From the NCBI GenBank assembly GCA_036897095.1, contig JAYMSP010003091.1, positions 1 to 21,143 of the forward strand: a DNA stretch of 21,143 bases, given 5' to 3'. A model generated the notes under the pieces. The model saw nothing but the letters and a program-made list of their open reading frames with translations, did not search any database and had not been told where the DNA came from. Positions 1 through 11,136 of this stretch are shown here, piece by piece (positions within the stretch are counted from its first letter, which is position 1; every line of letters begins with the position of its first letter). A program made the position numbers and the translations under genes. The stretch is from Plantago elongata (taxonomy: Eukaryota > Streptophyta > Magnoliopsida > Lamiales > Plantaginaceae).

Positions 1-191
1 AACCTTTCCTTTCATTTCCATGATTCTATTTATCTTAATTGACATGAAAAAACCTAATACAAAAGGAAACATATGGAAATGAAATCTGCATACTAATTTA
101 GCATACAACTAGAAGTTAGATGGGCTAAGTATGATATGTAATTGTTTCACTATAAAATAATAATGACATAAATATACACATACTTAGTTGT

Positions 192-193
<2 letters not shown>

Positions 194-250
<57 letters not shown>
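194..250. repeat. (TAA)19 microsatellite
   Basis: Nineteen uninterrupted TAA units can be counted directly. Such runs are usually length-polymorphic in plants. Confidence 0.97.
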
Positions 251-251
<1 letters not shown>

Positions 252-324
252 CTAATTAATTTGTAAAAGGCATGCTTTTTAATAAATTAAAAATAGGTCA
301 GGTAAAGAAATAAAACGTTGAAAT

Positions 325-338
325 ACACACACACACAC
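325..338. repeat. (AC)7 microsatellite
   Basis: Seven uninterrupted AC units, counted directly. It is short and probably of little significance. Confidence 0.9.
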
Positions 339-1861
339 AATAATGTGCTCAAGTGCTATCAATATAATAAATTCAATAAAAGTTCTATATATTTTTTCTC
401 AACCATTCAAATTATAATAACAGTACATTAATTACTTCTCAAATATGTAAAATTATTATCCTCATTGCTATTATAAATTATAATAAGAATACATTAAACT
501 CTATAATAATGATTTACGTACGTGTTATACAAGTGTAATTGTGAAATAATACAAAATAAATTTGTAATCGTGTTATGTATGCCTTTCTTTTCCGTTTGAA
601 CTAGGTTTTTTCCGATATTCTTATAATTAAATAATCCCTCTCATATATTATTTCATGTATTCGGTTTATTACTCCAATATAAACTAAATTAGCACCATGA
701 TAAAGATGGGAAAGAGTCTGGTTAGAGTTAATAGTGGACACATGGTATAAATCTAACGGTGTCACAGGAAATATCGGGCTAAAATATCATGTCAATATGA
801 TGCTAAAGTGTTCAAGAATCATGGCACGAACAAACAAATATCACCTAAATTTGAAATTTGTTTATTTGCATTACTCTCGTTTAATAAAAGTGTAATCCTT
901 CTTAATTTGTTAATTTGTAAATGAAGTAGATTAAAAACATGAGTTCATGCATATCTAACATGGAAAATTATTATTTAAATTGAATTAACCATTAATTTAT
1001 AAGTAATGTGATAAGAAAAGCCATACCACTTCATATAAATATACACTTAAATATAGGTGATGGTGTATGAATGAATTATTCACAGATAATTATATTGAAA
1101 TTTGAAATCGTACAAGAAGAAGATAAATTATGTAACAAATGGATATGAAGCCAGTGCATTTATGCCTCATAAACAATAACAACTGGATTCATGTGATCCA
1201 CTTTACCACATAGTTTGAGTATACATGCCTAGCCATTAATGCAAAGATCGCCATCATGGATGAAGATGAAAATAACCCATTTCATTCATCTACTAGCTAG
1301 ATGAATTCAGGAATTTACAGATGATGTAGAGCATGATTTTATGATTTAGATTACTAATATAGGCACGGTACAGTCAAGTATTTATAGCCAAGTGACAAGT
1401 TGATACAACTCGTAACTAAAATGTTACGAGTTTATTTTCCAAAATAATTGATAGTTGTCCTCTATATAAAAGCTTATTAAAGACTTATTTATAATAAATA
1501 TTTATTCGACTGAATATTACTTGTAATATCGTATTTAATTACGGTACACTTATTTAGCAAGGTCAATAAGAATATAATACATTTAATGTGGGTGGAATGT
1601 GCTATATTAATTTTCTATTTGGATAAAGAATGTGCATCTAGAGTGGTTTATCAAATTGATAAATGATGAAAATAGCTAAAATACAAAAGGAAAGTGACGA
1701 TTTCCACTTAGTAGCTAAGCTTTACCAAGGTGGCAAGATAGGAAAATACACCTTGGCTACTTGACTAGGTTATCAAGAATAAACAAATCCTAAGCAAATG
1801 TGTGCTCAATTAGGTTTCTTCCAATTTGATCCAAACAAAATCTCACAAGATTCTTAATATA

Positions 1862-2055
1862 TACTCCATCCGCCAAAATGAAGAAGATGAAAAAAAGTGT
1901 ACTTTTAGTAATAAAATGTGTAATTTTTGTATAAAGTTGAGATTGTTTATTATTTGTTAGTGATAGAATAACTTTTTTTTTTTTAGTAATGTATGAAGTT
2001 TGGTGGAACGACTAAAAATGATAAATGTATGAAATTTGTTAGAACGGAGAGAGTA
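1862..2055. mobile_element. Stowaway-like MITE (Tc1/mariner type)
   Basis: The left end reads TACTCCATCCG. The reverse complement of the right end reads TACTCTCTCCG. They match at 9 of 11 positions and both resemble the CTCCCTCCG-type ends of Stowaway MITEs. A TA dinucleotide lies at each border (1862-1863 and 2054-2055), as expected of the TA target duplication. The body is about 190 bp, AT-rich and non-coding. The family assignment rests on termini, size and TA borders only; the decayed TIRs suggest an old copy. Confidence 0.7.
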
Positions 2056-2233
2056 ATAGACCTGCCAGACAAATTGATGTTCATCAATATTATCAAATAT
2101 AATTGTAATGTTTTAAATATTATTAATAACTAATCTGAGTTAACAAATTATGTCAGTTTTATATGTGCACTTAATGTACCTAATATTTTTTGTTATAAGA
2201 ACAAAAATGTTTTTCGGGTCATTTTAATTTGTG

Positions 2234-2454
2234 TTATTTTCAACTGAAAATCAATTCATTTCGATTTAGTTATATTTTATATCTTATTTCAGTTCAATCC
2301 ACTCTATAAACTATAAAGTTGAAGATAACACAATATAACTAAAAATTACTTCATGTAATTCAGTTCAACTCGATTTAATTATAATTTATACTTTACTCCA
2401 GTTCAATTCAGTTCATTCAATTCATTTCAGTTTAATAAATTTCAGTTGAAATAA
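2234..2454. repeat. fold-back / MITE-like repeat with CAGTTCAATTCAG motifs
   Basis: The left arm TTATTTTCAACTGAAAAT (from 2234) and the reverse complement of the right arm TTATTTCAACTGAAATTT (ending 2454) are inverted copies differing by a one-base gap and one substitution. The interior is full of loosely repeated TTCARTTCA-type units, densest at 2360-2440. No clear target duplication was found, so the superfamily is open. It could also be a degenerate short tandem repeat rather than a transposon. Confidence 0.45.
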
Positions 2455-2581
2455 TTTTTTTGGTTGAGGGAGAACCACTCCTCCCTTGGAATGATTTTGA
2501 ATACTTTGCACTAATGAATGAGAATTGAAAAAGGTATAGAACCCAATGATAAGCAAGAAGAAACAAGAAGAAAGTGGCCAA

Positions 2582-2587
2582 TATAAA
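2582..2587 (+). promoter_or_regulatory. putative TATA box of the PEPKR1-like gene
   Basis: TATAAA in the context CCAATATAAAC. It would place transcription start near 2610-2620, which agrees with the leader exon that ends at the donor at 2781/2782. The assignment is positional; no transcript evidence is available. Confidence 0.45.
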
Positions 2588-2781
2588 CATCCTCAATTTG
2601 CTAATAAGGCACAATACATCCAATACAAACAGAATAAAGAAACACACAGCAAGGCCAAGTGGGTTTTCTGTGTTCTCTTCATTTGGCAATCTCTCAAAGG
2701 AGACCAAAGTGCCTGATATAGCTCTCTTCACTCGGATTCATACTCCTTTTTGCTGTAGCCAACCTGTTTCGCTTTCTCCAG

Positions 2782-3254
2782 GTAAGACATATGATTGCTT
2801 TGCTTAATTCTGACGAAAGATTTGATTTTTATCATGGGTTTTGTGCGAATTTCGGATCTGAATTGGTTTTCAATTTGAATGCTTTCTGGGATTTTTCTGG
2901 TTGGTTGTTTCTTTTGCAAAGTTCGTTACTTTATATCTGTTGGGTGTGTATCATCGTGGATTAGTCTGTGTGTTTTGAACGTTTAATTAGGGGTTTATGA
3001 TTTGATCTTCTAGTATCTTAATTCTTGGAAATGGAGGTCTTAGACTATCAGTAGCTTCAGTTTTTTTGAACTGTTCTAGCTTTTTTATCTTCTTTGTGTT
3101 CTTCAAGAGTCTAGTTTCTTTGTGTTATTGAGCTGATTTATGAATTTTGTTTTTTGGTAAATGTTTGAGCCACATGGTCTACATGTGTGATGTAAAAGCT
3201 GGTAATTTTTTGTTTAAAAGGTTGAATTTTGTGGTACTATATTTGAATTTTCAG
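2782..3254 (+). other. putative 5'UTR intron of the PEPKR1-like gene
   Basis: The donor context is CTCCAG|GTAAGA and the acceptor is TTTGAATTTTCAG. The intervening 473 bp are T-rich like a plant intron. Splicing would join a leader exon (about 2610-2781) to the exon that carries the start codon. A second donor-like site, CCAG|GTGAGT, follows only six bases into the next exon (3261). It could pair with the TTAG at 3511-3513, so leader splicing may vary. Confidence 0.55.
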
Positions 3255-3530
3255 ATCCAGGTGAGTAGATTAGAGAGGAGCTGAGGTTGATCTGGTGGAA
3301 GATATATTCAACTGGTCATCATTTTCAAACTCGGCTAGATAGTTGCCACTCGACTTTTGACCTTAAACTGCAGTCTAGTCTGCTCAGTGAGCTGCAATCT
3401 AATACTTTGACTTGTATTCATTTCTCCTCCATTCCCACTCCTCTTTGGTGAGGACGACCTCTGCTAGCTTGGTGGTAAAGCAGATATCTTGACTGGCCTT
3501 TTCTGATTGTTAGGGGCGTTCAACTTTCGT

Positions 3531-6147
3531 ATGGCTGTTGCACAAAGCAACAGCTATACCGAATTATCATGTTCTTGCAGTTGTTATAGAGTTGGGAGTC
3601 TGACGGAAACAATTGTGGACGCGAGGGATATAGCTAATCTGAACGATCGGTATGTTCTTGGGAAGCAGTTAGGGTGGGGTCAATTTGGTGTTATAAAGGA
3701 GTGTGTTGATAAGTTCAGTGGTGAGGTCCTAGCTTGCAAGTCTATCGCTAAAGATAGGTTGGTTACGCAAGAAGATGTGCGTAGCATCAAGCTCGAGATC
3801 GAAATTATGACCAGGCTGTCGGGGCACCCTAACGTGGTGGATCTCAAAGCTGTTTATGAGGAAGAAGATTATGTGCATCTTGTGATGGAACTTTGTGCAG
3901 GAGGTGAACTCTTCCACATGCTAGAAAAGCGGGGAAGGTTCTCTGAACCGGAGGCTAGGTTGTTTTTCAGGCATTTGATGCAAGTGGTGATGTATTGTCA
4001 TGATAAGGGTGTTGTGCATAGAGATTTGAAGCCTGAAAATATTCTCCTAGCCACAAAATCCACTTCTTCTCCGATAAAACTGGCTGACTTTGGTCTTGCT
4101 ACCTACATCAAGCCTGGTACAGTTTCTACTCTGGCTGTGCAAAGACATGTAATATATTGTTTTCGCAAAACTAGCGTCTATTCTTTTTGTGCAAAATCTG
4201 GATTTTGAGTTCGAAAAGAATTATGGCTTTCTATATTTGTATTCACTGTATTTGCACTTTCGATATTCTTCAACACTTCCCACAAAAGCTCAGCTGATTT
4301 AAGCTCAAGAAACCCTTGAACTGAAACTCTGATCACCCGCTGCTCCTGACAATTCTTTTATTGCACAATCCAGGGCAAAATTTACATGGGACGGTTGGTA
4401 GCCCATTCTATATAGCTCCAGAGGTGCTCGCTGGTGGCTATGATCAGGCTGCTGATGTATGGAGTGCGGGTGTGATTCTTTACATTCTTTTGAGTGGGAG
4501 ACCACCCTTTGGTGGGGAGACCAAGGCACAGATCTTTGATGCTGTTAGAGCGGCAGACTTGCGATTTCCTTCCAATCCCTGGAATGCCGTATCTGATTCG
4601 GGTAAGGAATTGATTAAAGGAATGCTGTGTACCGACACTTCCAAAAGGCTTACAGCTCTGCAGGTCCTTGGTAAGATACCGGTACTGTACACATTTAAGA
4701 TGGTGTAGTGTAGCTGTTAAAATCTTTCATATTTATGCATGCTAATTTGCGAAATGTTTTTCACTAAAGACTGAATACGGGACGTGTTTAATGATATGCC
4801 TAAAGAATAAACTTCATTGGGGACATGTATTTATATGGATAAATATAATGAACTGTATATGGAGGTGTTTATATGGGTATATATGGAGCATGTGTTGATA
4901 TGGCTATATAATAGACTTCATATATGGCAAAAAGTTCTTAATCCTTATAATGTGTATAATAATGACTTCAGCAGTAAATACAGTCGCTTCCTTCCTCGTC
5001 CTCATCGCAATCACTTGCAGGTCATGCCTGGCTACAGGATTCATTGAGACCCCCAATTAATCTACATGTACATGTTGAGCAAAGTTACCAACTGGAATTG
5101 GGTCAAAATTGTTGCACCGCTGTCGGCAGAAGTAGGGACATTAGTTTCGGATTAGGATCTCCTGTGATTTCCGAGATTCAGTCGCCTTCTTTCACAGCCA
5201 AGTCCTCGTTTTCCTCATTCATGATGGAGCAACCACTACCTTCGCTTAACACTGGTGGATTTTCTTTCCACAGTAGTGATGGGTCAATTACCTTGGAGTT
5301 TTCGACCCCACTTCTTGCACTTCCAAGCTTCGAGTTCTGCAGCCCTGGCTATACGGGTGAAGATAAGAATGATTTATTGGTTCTACCAGCTGAAACATCT
5401 GAACTCCAGCTAATTCCTAGAGGTATTTTGGCTCATGTTTTATTCTATTTAGGAACAATTTTGAATAAATATGCCATCTTTATAGTTCATCTTTCTTCAT
5501 TGGGAAAACTGTGCAAGAATTGTTTTATTTCAATGAAAAATTACAATAGCATCTCTGAGACATTTTGCATTTATAATGATAGCACTAGTGAAATTCGAAA
5601 AGTTACATTTGTATCCTCCTACCTGTTTTACACAGTTTTTACCTTGTTCATATAAACACCCCTTTGGAAAATCACAACTAGTTCTGGTCCGTATACGATG
5701 CATAGTTAACTCGTTCTTGCGCACTATTACATGCACGTGTATGCATTCTTTTGACCGTTATTTTATTTAATAGTGTATGAAGTATGAATGACCACCGCGG
5801 CATCTTGAAACTGTCTAAGTGTGGGGTTTAAGTAGTATACTAAATGTTGTAGAACATTGAATATTTTTAACTGATTTTTTGTATTTTAACAAGAATTTCC
5901 GAAGACTTTACCCTGAAGAGAATACGTCTCTAATTAATTGTAAATGATGCATGCAGCTGTTGAATTTGAACTGAAAGCAGTCGAGATACGAAAGACTGGG
6001 TCCAGAATCCGCAGCAAGAGAAACCACACGATCGGCCTGTGTGAATTCGACCAAGTTAATGTAACAGTTACAGAATCAGTCATTCGATGGGCGTCATGCA
6101 CCCATCTCCCAACTGCTACCTCACTCAGGTCTTCACTTGTTTGCTAA
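3531..6147 (+). CDS. PEPKR1: PEPKR1-like Ser/Thr protein kinase (PEP carboxylase kinase-related, CDPK/SnRK superfamily)
   Basis: Four exons join in frame: 3531-4116, 4374-4670, 5021-5422, 5957-6147, giving 491 aa; each intron is GT-AG and interrupts after codon base 1. The kinase domain spans about residues 41-299. It has the glycine loop GWGQFG (48-53), ATP-binding K70 in LACK, catalytic HRDLKPEN (163-170), DFG (186-188) and APE (210-212), so it should be active. It is expected to phosphorylate Ser/Thr of a substrate I cannot name. There is no N-terminal MGxxxS myristoylation signal and there are no EF-hands, which excludes an ordinary calcium-dependent kinase. The C-terminal extension of about 190 residues is Ser-rich and ends in IRWASCTHLPTA-type sequence. 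From memory, both the kinase segment and this tail resemble Arabidopsis PEPKR1. The first in-frame ATG is used; TTG codons upstream are not plausible plant starts. Phosphorylation of PEP carboxylase itself is not implied by the sequence. Confidence 0.9.
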
Positions 6148-7617
6148 AAGATCACTTCACCCGGCAGTCTCTTGAACTAAATTTAATTTAGTGTAGTGGA
6201 GATACTGTGAACTGAGCTTGCTTGCATTCACAGTCAGCAGTCCATACTCAGTTATAGTTGAGGCTGTAGGCAGCCACTCTAATGTTCCTTGCCATTGTTT
6301 AAGAGGATACTCGTTCACGGGTGTTGTCATGTGTACAGAACACAAGTTGTTTCGTTTAACGTCTTTCTTGTGCTTGCTTTCTGAACAATAGCTTGATGGA
6401 ATGTATCTGATTTATGGCCACAAAATGTTGTTGGCTGGTCCAATTGATCCATCTTACAAGTTGCCTGCTTGCAGGTCTAAGTCGGGTCCAGGTAGGATTC
6501 GGGTCTTGCCTAAGTTATCATTTCAGGTTTCTTACGACTCTGAGTCGGGCTCGGGCCTAAAACTTAGGGCCATTAGAGGATAGTATTGTAGAAAAATGTG
6601 TGGTTGTGATTGTAGGAGAAAAAAAGGTCTATTGGCGGGTCCTCTGTAACAACTTGCTCGTGATCAAAGTTTTATCTGATCTATAGCCACAAATCACTAT
6701 TCTAGCTTTACGGTGTCACTATTTAATAACTCTGGGAAGTTGATGGGTCTGATTGGTGTTACATTTGCACAATCATCTGACATCTCAGCTTTACAATGCT
6801 AATGTTATCCTAAGTCGTAATTGGTGATTTTCTAACATATTCGAATCCTGTTGGAAGTCGAATTAATGATTTTCTCGGTATAGTGTAGTGTCTTAAAGGA
6901 GTTCGGTCTTTATTAGTTGATGCAAATAGAATTCTCATACGAGGTGAATAAATGCATACCATGCCTCAATCGGAAGGGCAAGATATTGTCCAAACCGGAT
7001 GTAGGAACAAATTACATCACTTGTTGGACATCCGATCGGATTTGCATATATGTAACTATTTTCAAGTAAAATTTAAGAATACGAAATTGAGATTTTAATT
7101 GATGATTTTGAAGTTAATGGTGTTTGTTGATGTGTAATCATCATTCTAACGAAAGAAGGCAAAAAGGAGATGTTTCTGTTACATCTCAAGTTCCAAGAAC
7201 AACATGCTGACCTCTCATATAACATGAACTTTGAGCCCTATTCAAAAAAAATTAAAAGTCCACACAACCAACTTGAGCATTTTTAAACTTTATTCATCCT
7301 TACTCACTCTCCGACATCCATTTTATTGCATCAGAATTGGTTGGAATTAATTTCTCAGCAAGTTCAGTTACTATTAGCAAGTACAAAATCCTCAAAGGCA
7401 CCGCAATAATAAGAAATCTGAGGTACCGATTGTTCTTTAACTTCTTATTAAATACTTCTACCACTTTACCATATTGTTTATATCACTTTTATACAAATAT
7501 AGGTGTAAAATGTACGATTTTAATTAAAACTATCACATTTATCGATCTTTCAGGAGACTTACTCGACTCGGGAAGGATCAAGTGAAGTAGAAGTAGGAGT
7601 CGTGAGAATAAGAAACA
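6148..7617. other. 3' region of the kinase gene and intergenic DNA
   Basis: The beginning must hold the kinase 3'UTR, but no clear AATAAA was found to fix its end. At about 6470-6570 there is a GC-richer patch with TCGGGTCC/TCGGGCTCGGGC-like words, which looks like a degenerate plant repeat. A 60-codon open frame across it has no family features. The rest is plain AT-rich DNA. Confidence 0.5.
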
Positions 7618-7676
7618 GTTGTACTTTACTGTAACTCAAACTCTTTCTCTCTCTTTTTCCTCCATTAAAGTACAAC
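7618..7676. repeat. short inverted repeat in the PGAP3-like promoter
   Basis: GTTGTACTTTA (7618-7628) is the exact reverse complement of TAAAGTACAAC (7666-7676), with a pyrimidine-rich CTCTTTCTCT spacer of 37 bases. An ACTGTAA/TTACAG pair just beyond adds partial symmetry. It may be a cis-element pair or a small decayed fold-back; the sequence does not decide. Confidence 0.6.
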
Positions 7677-7779
7677 CAAAATTACAGTGATTGATTGATT
7701 GAATTACTCTTCTTCTTCTTCTTCTCTTCACTCTTGGTCGCTCTCACGTCCACCATTGACACACAAACCAAAGACATGT

Positions 7780-7787
7780 TATAAAAA
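7780..7787 (+). promoter_or_regulatory. putative TATA box of the PGAP3-like gene
   Basis: TATAAAAA lies 134 bases before the start codon, which would give a leader of about 105 bases. CT-rich Y-patch sequence (CTTCTTCTTCTT near 7708-7722) lies just upstream. The identification is by motif and spacing only. Confidence 0.5.
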
Positions 7788-7920
7788 GTCAAAAGGGCAT
7801 TATTAGCATAACATATTTTTCTCCAATTTCACAGGAATATTATACATCAATCAATCAATCAATCCACCAATCAAGATCCTTCCTTTTCGATTCGTCTCCT
7901 TTTTTCTGCCCTCGAATCTC

Positions 7921-10900
7921 ATGGCACGGTGTCGTTTCCTTCTTTTTCTCGTCGCCCTCTCGTCATTTGCCGGATTGCTCCGAGCTAGCCCTGGTGATGC
8001 TGATCCGATTTACCGGTAATTGTTTCGTTTCGCTTGTAAATGGTTTCAATCTTTTGGTGATTGTAGTTGCAGATTAGGTGTTTGTAGAAATGCGAGCTTG
8101 GTTTTAGTTGGTTTCTGCTAAATGCAGTGATCTGAATTTTGAAGTGAGCTCTAGCTCTACTTGATTACTTACCATGTTAGTTATTAGTTATAGTCTTGTA
8201 GACAATAGCTGGTTAGTAGTAATTTGTGGTCATGGTTTGGATTGGATTCAATTAGTGAAGATCTATAAATACTAATTTATGCCTTGTGGCGTTTGCGGTG
8301 TTGAACATTTCGTTGTATGTTCGGTATAAGTGGGATTCTGTGATTGTGAAGATGAGTGATTTCCTTTATATGTCAGAAAGTTTGAGTGGACGAGTTATTT
8401 TCATCGATGATGAATCGGGAATTTGCGTGTTGTTTTGCATCAATGTAGTGTCTTGGTCTTTTATGATATTTTGCCTACTATAGAAGCAATTCATGTCTTT
8501 AGTGTGTAATGATATTTGCCTACTATAGAAGCAGGGTCTTCAGTCTTTTATGATATTTCCCATTTATAGGAGCAAGGTCTTTGGTCTTCTGCTAGGCAAT
8601 CTAATCTACAAATTGTAACTGTCACACTTACATTTGCGTATTTAAGTCAATGTATGTATTCCAAGACAATCATATATTTCTCGGTTCCAAGTCACCTAGC
8701 CTTGCTGATAAATTAGTTAAAAAATAAAAGGGATGGAAGTAGTGATCAGTCACGACAAGCATGAATTGCATGGTGTGTAGCCTGATGGTCTTGTATCCTT
8801 GTAGAAAACATGATAGTATTATTTCTATAGTGTCCTCTATTTTTCATAATCACTTGATCTTCTTTGAACTTCATGAATATGCTTGTAAACAATCCTCTTT
8901 ATCTCACATCACTCATATACTTGAGACACAGTTCCCTATATGAGCCATTCATTATGCCCTTTGTTTACTCTACCGTCGTAGTTATATTGCCCACAAGGTA
9001 GCAAGTAGGAGAATGAGTCCCTATTTAACTTAACATAAAACTGAACGTTCCATTTTTCTTTGATGGATTGACCCAGAATAAAATTGAGGAAATACTGTGC
9101 CATCTCATATCGAAGCTTTAGTTGGTGCAACTGGTTATGGGTGTGTCTCTTTACTATATTTTCTTATTGGCATCTAATCATGTGACGCATTGAGCAGTAG
9201 TATACGTTTTGTAAAATAGTATAGATAATAAAAAGAATTGTTTAAATGGGTGTGATAGTTACTGAATTTATTTCCTATAATTCTTGCCTTCCAGGTCTTG
9301 TGTTGAGGAGTGTGAGAAGACTGGGTGTGTGGGTGGGACGTGCTTTCAACACTGTAATTTCTCTTCATCTGGAAACCCTGTTGATGGTGCATGGTACCTT
9401 CAGGAGCCACTTTACGTGCAGTGGAAGCAATGGGATTGTCGCAGTGATTGCCGGTACAACTGTATGCTCTCTAGGGAAGAAGAGAGGCAGAAACTTGGCT
9501 ACCAGCCTATCAAGTACCATGGAAAATGGCCATTCAAACGAATTTATGGAATTCAGGTAATTAACCTATGACTTTACCTATTTAGCATTCATGAACCTGG
9601 CTTTAATGTAGTTGATATTATCAGGAACCAGTTTCTGTGGCTCTGTCAGCACTTAATCTTGCAGTACAGTTTCATGGATGGGTATCCTTCTTCATCCTCA
9701 TTAACTACAGACTGCCTTTACGGCCGAACAAGTCAGCATATTATGAGTACACTGGCCTTTGGCATATTTATGCCATCTTTGCAATGAATGCCTGGTTCTG
9801 GAGTGCAGTTTTCCACAGTCGGTGAGTATTAGCATTTCGCATTTCCTCACTTCTTCTGCCCATACTTGAAAACATACAGTTCACTGGTTGGTGATATTTG
9901 CCCACCATCCTACCATTAATAGCCCACCTAACATATAGTCCCTCTCTGTATAAAAGTTATGTTGACCTCTCTGTCATGGATGTCAGTCCAACTGTCCAAG
10001 TATTTGGGGGCAATGCATGTAATTTTAGTAATATCATCTTTGAACCGCAATTATCAACAACAAATTATGGTGGCTGTACTTGGGAGGGGGATTTGTCTTG
10101 CATGATGGTTGGGTTATTTTTCATTTGGTAGTTTGAGACATTCAGTTGTGGTGATACTCTCAAGTCTTGACTGTGTGCAGAGATGTTGAATTAACCGAGA
10201 AGTTGGATTATTCATCTGCTATTGCATTACTTGGATATTCTCTCATGCTGGCAATAGTACGAGCTTTCAGTGTGAGAATTGAGGCGGCCAGGGTCATGGT
10301 TGCTGCTCCAATATTTGCTTTTGTGATGACCCATGTCTTGTACTTGAACTTCTACGATTTTGACTATGGTAAGCAAAATTTGATACTGTTGTTCTCTGAG
10401 TATTGTCCTAAAAAAAATGGAAAAAACTTCAATTATGTACCAGTTGTCTAGTCTTTACGAGACTACGACCATAAGATACATTGATGGGAAAATACGAGCT
10501 TTTCAATCTAGACTTGGAAAACGATACATGAGCATGCTCAATTGTGTCATCTGCACTCTGTAGAAGTAGAAACCTCAAGATATACTATTTACTCTGAGTC
10601 CACTGTGGTCTGTGGATATTAAAAGCTTTTTGCTTGCAAGTAAGAAGGCTATGTAATATTCCTAAAAGTAACTTGAGTAATAAATTATTGCAATCAACAA
10701 AAAATAGCAAGTAATTTAGTGCGGTCTGGCATGTATTTATGAAATTTTCCGTAAACGATTAGATTTGGGTGCTCGAACATAAACTTGTGGGATTCTTATC
10801 TTCTTAAAGTCTGAGGAATTAATCAAATCTTGATAAATGTGTTTTGCAGGCTGGAACATACAGATTTGTGTCGCAATGGGTGTGGCACAGATGGGCATAT

Positions 10901-11136
10901 GGGCAGTCTGGGCAGGTCTCAGCCGTCACCCTGCTCGCTTGAAGCTGTGGGTGGTGGTACTTGGAGGAGCCCTTGCAATGCTCTTGGAGATATACGACTT
11001 CCCTCCATACAAAGGACTCGTGGACGCTCATGCACTTTGGCACGCAACCACAATTCCCCTCACATACCTCTGGTGGAGCTTCGCTAGGGATGACTGCGAG
11101 TTCAGAACCTCGGTCCTCCTCAAGAAGACAAAGTAG
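7921..11136 (+). CDS. PGAP3: PER1/PGAP3-family GPI-anchor lipid-remodelling membrane protein
   Basis: Five exons (7921-8015, 9295-9556, 9625-9821, 10181-10368, 10850-11136) join in frame to 342 aa, about the usual plant length; all introns are GT-AG. A signal peptide (RFLLFLVALSSFAGLL) is followed by a lumenal domain with eight cysteines (C34, 38, 43, 48, 52, 80, 84, 88) and one sequon at N53. About seven membrane segments follow. Putative catalytic residues of the CREST hydrolase superfamily are intact: S179xxxH183 in FWSAVFHSRD, D194 in KLDY, and H308xxxH312 in HALWHATT. The family (Per1, PGAP3) removes the sn-2 acyl chain of GPI anchors in the ER/Golgi during anchor remodelling; that role is inferred here from homology. 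The protein ends KKTK, a canonical KKxx retrieval signal. Intron 1 is long (1279 bp) and holds a small tandem repeat. The DREB1 gene converges on it downstream. Confidence 0.92.
8451..8588. repeat. three degenerate tandem copies in intron 1 of the PGAP3-like gene
   Basis: The phrase TTATGATATTT followed by GCCTACTATAGAAGCA and GGTCTTnnGTCTT recurs starting at 8461, 8507 and 8548, with periods of 46 and 41 bases. Copies 1 and 2 share TGCCTACTATAGAAGCA exactly; copy 3 has diverged to CCCATTTATAGGAGCA. It is intronic and has no coding sense. Confidence 0.8.

Larger units (their letters stand above)
1..1861. other. intergenic AT-rich DNA without recognisable gene
   Basis: Both strands were read and no coding exon of any family I recognise was seen. 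The stretch is strongly AT-rich, has frequent stops in all frames and carries two microsatellites (listed separately). Nothing in it resembles a tRNA, an rRNA or a transposase. Confidence 0.6.

Noticed and set aside
3507-3530. Start of the kinase frame at a TTG
   Set aside because: Plant nuclear genes start at ATG with rare exceptions; the first in-frame ATG is at 3531.
5423-5655. Continuation of the kinase frame past exon 3
   Set aside because: This is read-through into the intron after the donor at 5422/5423. Splicing to 5957 restores frame and gives the conserved PEPKR1-type C-terminus.
3531-6147. Calcium-dependent protein kinase (CDPK) as the identity of the kinase
   Set aside because: No EF-hands, no autoinhibitory junction and no N-myristoylation signal; the C-terminal tail is of PEPKR1 type.
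6401-6583. 60-codon frame after the kinase gene
   Set aside because: The translation crosses GC-richer repeat-like words and resembles no protein family; most likely part of a degenerate repeat.
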